Shown here: piece by piece, positions 6,816 through 9,701 of the stretch
How the letters are laid out: the number at the start of each line of letters is the position of its first letter
Position numbering within the stretch: position 1 is the stretch's first letter
Assembly: GCA_937975735.1 (NCBI GenBank)
Contig: CALJUI010000491.1
Coordinates: 1-9,701 of the forward strand
DNA length: 9,701 nucleotides
Reading direction: 5' to 3'
Source of the DNA: an uncultured Rubrivivax sp.
Lineage (GTDB): Bacteria > Pseudomonadota > Gammaproteobacteria > Burkholderiales > Burkholderiaceae_C
Made by a program: the position numbers and the translations under genes
The notes under the pieces: model-generated
What the model was told of the DNA's origin: nothing
The model's database searches: none
What the model saw: only the letters and a program-made list of their open reading frames with translations

Positions 6816-6821
6816 TAGAAT
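6816..6821 (+). promoter_or_regulatory. Candidate -10 box for lptM-lysA
   Basis: TAGAAT (5 of 6 consensus positions) lies only 7 bp before the lptM ATG at 6829, inside the 19-bp gap between the divergent cyaY and lptM start codons. No good -35 is visible at the right distance (TCGGGC at 6793-6798 with a 17-bp spacer, within cyaY). Initiation would fall at or next to the start codon, implying a leaderless or almost leaderless lptM mRNA. The match could be fortuitous. Confidence 0.4.
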
Positions 6822-6828
6822 TTGGGGC

Positions 6829-6990
6829 ATGCAAACGCAGTCGAGTGTAGCGGCGCCACGCCGCCGTGCCGGACGGGCCGGGCGCCTTACCCTGGGTGCC
6901 CTGATGGTGATCGTGCTGGCCACCGGCTGCGGCCAGAAGGGGCCGTTGACCCTGCCGCCGGCCGCCTCGTCTTCGGCCCCGGCGCGCTGA
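6829..6990 (+). CDS. lptM: Small LPS-assembly lipoprotein LptM (YifL-like)
   Basis: LptM is a very small lipoprotein that helps the LPS translocon LptD/LptE mature at the outer membrane. The 53-residue product has a basic N-terminus (RRRAGRAGR), a hydrophobic segment (LTLGALMVIVLATGC) with lipidated Cys34, and right after it CGQKGPLTLPP, which matches the family signature CGLKGPL-x-xPP of E. coli YifL. The rest is a short Ser/Ala tail. The ATG at 6829 is preferred because the hydrophobic core then has a normal position and a -10-like box lies upstream. An in-frame ATG at 6808, overlapping the divergent cyaY start, would add seven residues. Its TGA overlaps the lysA ATG (TGATG), so the two are co-transcribed and probably coupled. 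A small lipoprotein of this type just upstream of lysA is common in proteobacteria. Confidence 0.85.
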   Translation: MQTQSSVAAPRRRAGRAGRLTLGALMVIVLATGCGQKGPLTLPPAASSSAPAR

Positions 6991-8258
6991 TGCTGCCCGG
7001 CGCCCCCCACCTGGCGCGCGACGGCGGATCGCTGGTCCTCGACGGTGTGTCGCTGGAGTCGCTCGCGCACGAGCACGGCACGCCGCTGTACGTCTACTCG
7101 CAGGCCGCGATGCTCGACGCCCTCGCCGCCTACCAGCGCGCGCTCGCCGGTCGCGAGCACCTGGTCTGCTACGCGATGAAGGCAAACTCCAACCTGGCCG
7201 TGTTGCAGACCTTCGCGCGCGCCGGATGCGGCTTCGACATCGTCTCGGGCGGCGAACTGGCCCGCGTGCTCGCGATCGGCGTGGCGGCGGACCGGGTCGT
7301 GTTCTCCGGCGTCGGCAAGACCCGCGCCGAGATGCGCGCCGCGCTGCTGGCCGGCGTGCGCTGCTTCAACGTCGAGAGCTTCGACGAACTCGACCGGCTG
7401 TCCGAGGTCGCGGCGGCGATGGGCCGGCGCGCGCCGATCAGCCTGCGCATCAACCCGGACGTCGACGCCGGCACGCACCCGTACATCTCCACCGGCCTGC
7501 GCGACAACAAGTTCGGCATCGCCCACGACCGTGCGCTCGAGGCCTACCGTCATGCGGCCGGCCTCCCCGGGCTGTCGGTGCAGGGCATCGACTGCCACAT
7601 CGGTTCGCAGATCACGCAGGTCGAGCCCTACCTCGATGCCCTCGATCGGCTGCTCGACCTCGTCGAGGCCGTCGAGGCGGCGGGCATCCCGATTCACCAT
7701 GTCGATGTCGGCGGCGGCCTCGGCATCCGCTACGCCGACGAGTCGCCGCCGGAGGCCGACGAACTGGTCGCGCGCATGCTCGAGCGGCTCGACGCACGCG
7801 GTCATGGGCGGCGCATGCTGATGCTCGAGCCCGGCCGCTCCCTGGTCGGCAACGCCGGCGTGCTGCTGACCGAGGTGCTGAGCCTGAAGCCGGGCGAGAC
7901 GAAGAACTTCTGCATCGTCGACGCGGCGATGAACGACCTCGCGCGGCCGGCGATGTACCAGGCCTGGATGGCGATCGAACCCTGCCGGCTGCGCGGCGAC
8001 GTGCCCGCGCGGACCTGGGACGTCGTCGGACCGGTCTGCGAGTCGGGCGACTGGCTCGGCCGCGACCGTGAACTGGCGGTGGTCGCGGGCGACCACCTGG
8101 CGGTGCTGTCGGCCGGCGCCTACGGCATGGCGATGGCGAGCAACTACAACACGCGTGCACGCGCCGCCGAACTGATGATCGTCGACGGCCAGGCCTTCGT
8201 GGTGCGCGAGCGCGAACGGATCGAGGCGCTGTTCGCCGGCGAGTCGCCGCTGCCCTGA
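6990..8258 (+). CDS. lysA: Diaminopimelate decarboxylase LysA
   Basis: LysA is a cytoplasmic PLP-dependent enzyme converting meso-2,6-diaminopimelate to L-lysine and CO2, the last step of lysine synthesis. The 422-residue product matches the family length. It has a fold III (alanine-racemase-like) barrel with the PLP lysine K64 in YAMKANSNLAVL, H203 in DCHIGSQI, the glycine loop HVDVGGGLGIRY (GGG 241-243) and EPGRSLVGNAG (280-290). The C-terminal beta domain carries catalytic C350 in CESGDWLGRDREL, the residue contributed across the dimer interface, and GAYGMAMASNYNTR. All key residues are present. The ATG at 6990 shares a base with the lptM stop; no Shine-Dalgarno sequence is evident, so translation probably depends on ribosomes finishing lptM. 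An open frame extends upstream to 6822 but reads lptM out of frame. Confidence 0.96.
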   Translation: MLPGAPHLARDGGSLVLDGVSLESLAHEHGTPLYVYSQAAMLDALAAYQRALAGREHLVCYAMKANSNLAVLQTFARAGCGFDIVSGGELARVLAIGVAADRVVFSGVGKTRAEMRAALLAGVRCFNVESFDELDRLSEVAAAMGRRAPISLRINPDVDAGTHPYISTGLRDNKFGIAHDRALEAYRHAAGLPGLSVQGIDCHIGSQITQVEPYLDALDRLLDLVEAVEAAGIPIHHVDVGGGLGIRYADESPPEADELVARMLERLDARGHGRRMLMLEPGRSLVGNAGVLLTEVLSLKPGETKNFCIVDAAMNDLARPAMYQAWMAIEPCRLRGDVPARTWDVVGPVCESGDWLGRDRELAVVAGDHLAVLSAGAYGMAMASNYNTRARAAELMIVDGQAFVVRERERIEALFAGESPLP

Positions 8259-8260
8259 GG

Positions 8261-8280
8261 CGCGGCGGCCGCCCGCCGCG
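8261..8280. terminator. GC-rich hairpin between convergent lysA and dppF
   Basis: The 25-bp gap between the lysA and dppF stop codons is filled almost entirely by an 8-bp all-GC stem, CGCGGCGG / CCGCCGCG, with a CCGC loop. It is symmetric and can form in transcripts from both sides, as expected of a shared bidirectional terminator. There is no T-run on either strand, so any termination is unlikely to be the classical intrinsic type. Confidence 0.45.
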
Positions 8281-8283
8281 GCC

Positions 8284-9267
8284 TCAGATCCGGCCTTCCT
8301 CCACCGCGTGGCAGGCCACGCGCACGCCCTTGAAGTCGAGCATCTTCGGCCGCTCGCTGCTGCAGCGCGGGTTGGCGTGTGGGCAGCGCGGGTGGAAGCT
8401 GCAGCCGGACGGCGGGTTCAGCGGGTTCGGCACTTCGCCCTGCACCGGCGTGCGCGAGCGACCGCTCATGTGGATGTCCGGGATCGCGTCGAGCAGCATC
8501 CGCGTGTAGGGATGCCGCGGTCGCGAGAAGAGGTCGCCCTTGTCCGCGAGTTCGACGAGCCGCCCGAGGTACATCACCCCGACCTGGTCGGAGACGTGGC
8601 GGACGACCGCGAGGTTGTGCGAGATGAACAGGTAGGTCAGACCGCGCTCGCGCTGCAGGTCCTTCATGATGTTGAGCACCTGGGCCTGGACCGACACGTC
8701 CAGCGCCGAAGTCGGCTCGTCGCAGACCAGGAACTCCGGCTGGGTCGCGAGCGCGCGCGCGATGCTGATGCGCTGGCGCTGGCCGCCGGAGAACTGGTGC
8801 GGGAACTTCTCCATGTCGGCCTCGCCCATGCCGACCGACTTGAGCAACTCGCCGACACGGGCCTTGAGCGTCGCCTCGTCCATTGCGATGCCGTGCTCGC
8901 GCAGCGGCTCGGCGACGATGTCCAGCACCAGCCAGCGCGGGTTCAGGCTGGCATAGGGGTCCTGGAAGATCATCTGCATGCGCCGCCGCAGCGCGCGCTG
9001 GTCGGCCATCGCCGCCGTGTCCTGACCGTCGAAGAGCACCTGCCCCCGGGTCGGCCCGTACAGGCCGACGAGCAGCCGCGCGACCGTGCTCTTGCCGCAG
9101 CCCGACTCGCCGACCAGGGCCAGGGTGCGGCCCTTCTCGATCGTGAAGGACAGGCCGTCGACGGCGTGCACGAACTGCCGCGGCTTGCGCTCGACGACGC
9201 GGTTCAGCCAGGGCGCCGAGACGTCGAAGGTCTTGGCCAGGTCGCGGACTTCGACCAGCGTCGTCAT
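8284..9267 (-). CDS. dppF: Dipeptide/oligopeptide ABC importer ATPase, DppF/OppF type
   Basis: This is one of the two cytoplasmic ATPases that energise a di-/oligopeptide importer. The 327-residue product has Walker A GESGCGKST (53-61), the Q-loop FQDPYASLNP (101-110), the ABC signature SGGQRQR (160-166), Walker B FLVCDEP (179-185) with catalytic E184, the D-loop SALDVSVQ and the H-loop H217 in ISHNLAVV. The C-terminal oligopeptide-transporter domain includes RHPYTRMLLDAIP, PNPLNPPSGCSFHPRC and a conserved C-x5-C-x6-C-x16-C set. N-terminal RDLAKTF plus a long insertion before HAVDGLSF is typical of the F subunit. The ATG at 9265-9267 overlaps the dppD stop (ATGA) and has AGGGAG 7 nt upstream. 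Substrate cannot be told from the ATPase; glutathione, nickel and peptide importers share this architecture, so the symbol is a family-level guess. Confidence 0.88.
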   Translation of the reverse strand: MTTLVEVRDLAKTFDVSAPWLNRVVERKPRQFVHAVDGLSFTIEKGRTLALVGESGCGKSTVARLLVGLYGPTRGQVLFDGQDTAAMADQRALRRRMQMIFQDPYASLNPRWLVLDIVAEPLREHGIAMDEATLKARVGELLKSVGMGEADMEKFPHQFSGGQRQRISIARALATQPEFLVCDEPTSALDVSVQAQVLNIMKDLQRERGLTYLFISHNLAVVRHVSDQVGVMYLGRLVELADKGDLFSRPRHPYTRMLLDAIPDIHMSGRSRTPVQGEVPNPLNPPSGCSFHPRCPHANPRCSSERPKMLDFKGVRVACHAVEEGRI

Positions 9268-9701
9268 GCCGTCGCTCCCTGCGCGACCCAGCAGGCGGCG
9301 CGGGTCGGCCCGACGTCCTGCAGTTCGGGCCGATCGCGACGGCAGCGCGCCTCCGCCACCGGGCAGCGCGGATTGAACGCGCAGCCGGCCGGGATCGCGT
9401 TCAGGCGCGGCATCGCGCCATCGATCTGCAGCAGGCGTTCGCGGTCCTCGTCCATCGCCGGGATCGAGCCCATCAGGCCCATCGTGTAGGGGTGCGCCGA
9501 GCGGTGGATCACCTCGCCGACCGGGCCCACCTCGGCGATGCGGCCGGCGTAGAGCACGGCAACGCGGTCGCAGGTCTCGGCGATCACGCCCATGTCGTGC
9601 GTGATCAGCATCACCGCGGCCCCATGTTCCTTGCACAGGCGCTTGAGCAAGGCAATGATCTGCGCCTGGATCGACACGTCCAGCGCCGTCGTCGGCTCGT
9701 C
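9264..9701 (-). CDS. dppD: Dipeptide/oligopeptide ABC importer ATPase, DppD/OppD type (C-terminal part, cut by window edge)
   Basis: This is the partner ATPase of the downstream dppF product. Only the last 145 codons are inside the window. The frame enters exactly at the Walker B/D-loop DEPTTALDVSIQAQ, continues through the H-loop ITHDMGVIAETCDRVAVLYA and the family-specific HPYTMGLMGSIP, and ends with the C-terminal peptide-transporter domain (IPAGCAFNPRCPVAEARC and AACW). The cysteines have the spacing C-x5-C-x6-C-x16-C, identical to that in dppF. The Walker A, Q-loop and signature regions and the start codon lie beyond the right edge. The apparent GTG start at 9677 is internal (the Val of LDVSIQ) and not a real start. 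The stop overlaps the dppF ATG, so the two are co-translated. DppD rather than another D-subunit is uncertain. Confidence 0.88.
   Translation of the reverse strand, partial: DEPTTALDVSIQAQIIALLKRLCKEHGAAVMLITHDMGVIAETCDRVAVLYAGRIAEVGPVGEVIHRSAHPYTMGLMGSIPAMDEDRERLLQIDGAMPRLNAIPAGCAFNPRCPVAEARCRRDRPELQDVGPTRAACWVAQGATA

Noticed and set aside
6837..6872. cyaY promoter with TACACT at 6849-6844 (minus)
   Set aside because: Both hexamers match the consensus weakly (the -35 would be CCGGCA) and lie inside lptM; not strong enough to list as a feature.
6585..8096. A 503-codon minus-strand open frame through lysA and lptM into cyaY
   Set aside because: Only the last 74 codons (from 6809) are real, being the N-terminal half of CyaY. 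The upstream part mirrors lysA codons and has no family resemblance.
8308..9489. A 393-codon plus-strand open frame over dppF and dppD
   Set aside because: It is a shadow of two clear ABC ATPase genes on the other strand, with Arg/His/Val-rich low-complexity translation and no start signal.
1..9701. Mobile elements, CRISPR arrays, tRNA/rRNA genes, toxin-antitoxin or defence genes
   Set aside because: I found no long direct or inverted repeats, transposase motifs, repeat-spacer pattern or RNA-gene hallmarks; base composition and codon style look uniform apart from the pilM-mrcA gap.

Overview
This is a high-GC chromosomal window from a proteobacterium. Gene content, protein sequences and gene order (pilMNOPQ divergent from mrcA, then cyaY, lptM and lysA) point to a betaproteobacterium, most likely order Burkholderiales. 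That placement is inferred from remembered synteny and family sequences, not from a search. Nearly everything is housekeeping or envelope biology. I see no insertion sequence, prophage, CRISPR array, tRNA or rRNA, and no convincing undescribed system.

Layout. Positions 1-3821 (minus strand) hold the type IV pilus alignment operon pilM-pilN-pilO-pilP-pilQ. It is read right to left, is tightly packed with 4-bp stop/start overlaps, and pilQ runs off the left edge. Positions 3822-4112 are a divergent control region, AT-rich on its pilM side, with a candidate pilM promoter and a perfect TATAAT box for mrcA. Positions 4113-6416 (plus) encode the bifunctional penicillin-binding protein 1A, MrcA. Positions 6435-6809 (minus) are cyaY, the bacterial frataxin, interrupted by an in-frame TAG codon. 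Starting 19 bp from the cyaY start codon and divergent from it, 6829-8258 (plus) hold lptM, a small LptD-assembly lipoprotein, and lysA, diaminopimelate decarboxylase, joined by a TGATG overlap. Positions 8284-9701 (minus) hold the two ATPase genes of a dipeptide/oligopeptide ABC importer, dppF complete and dppD cut off by the right edge exactly at its Walker B aspartate.

How the genes fit together. PilM (cytoplasm), PilN and PilO (inner membrane), PilP (inner-membrane lipoprotein) and PilQ (outer-membrane secretin) form the trans-envelope scaffold of the type IV pilus. MrcA builds the peptidoglycan that this scaffold crosses. LysA draws on meso-diaminopimelate, which is also a peptidoglycan precursor. 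LptM acts on outer-membrane LPS export. DppD and DppF power peptide uptake.

The most notable observation is the amber codon in cyaY, with an intact and recognisable frataxin C-terminal half after it: a recent nonsense mutation, a sequencing error, or a readthrough site. Lesser points are promoters placed unusually close to the mrcA and lptM start codons, and an identical four-cysteine spacing in the C-terminal tails of both transporter ATPases.
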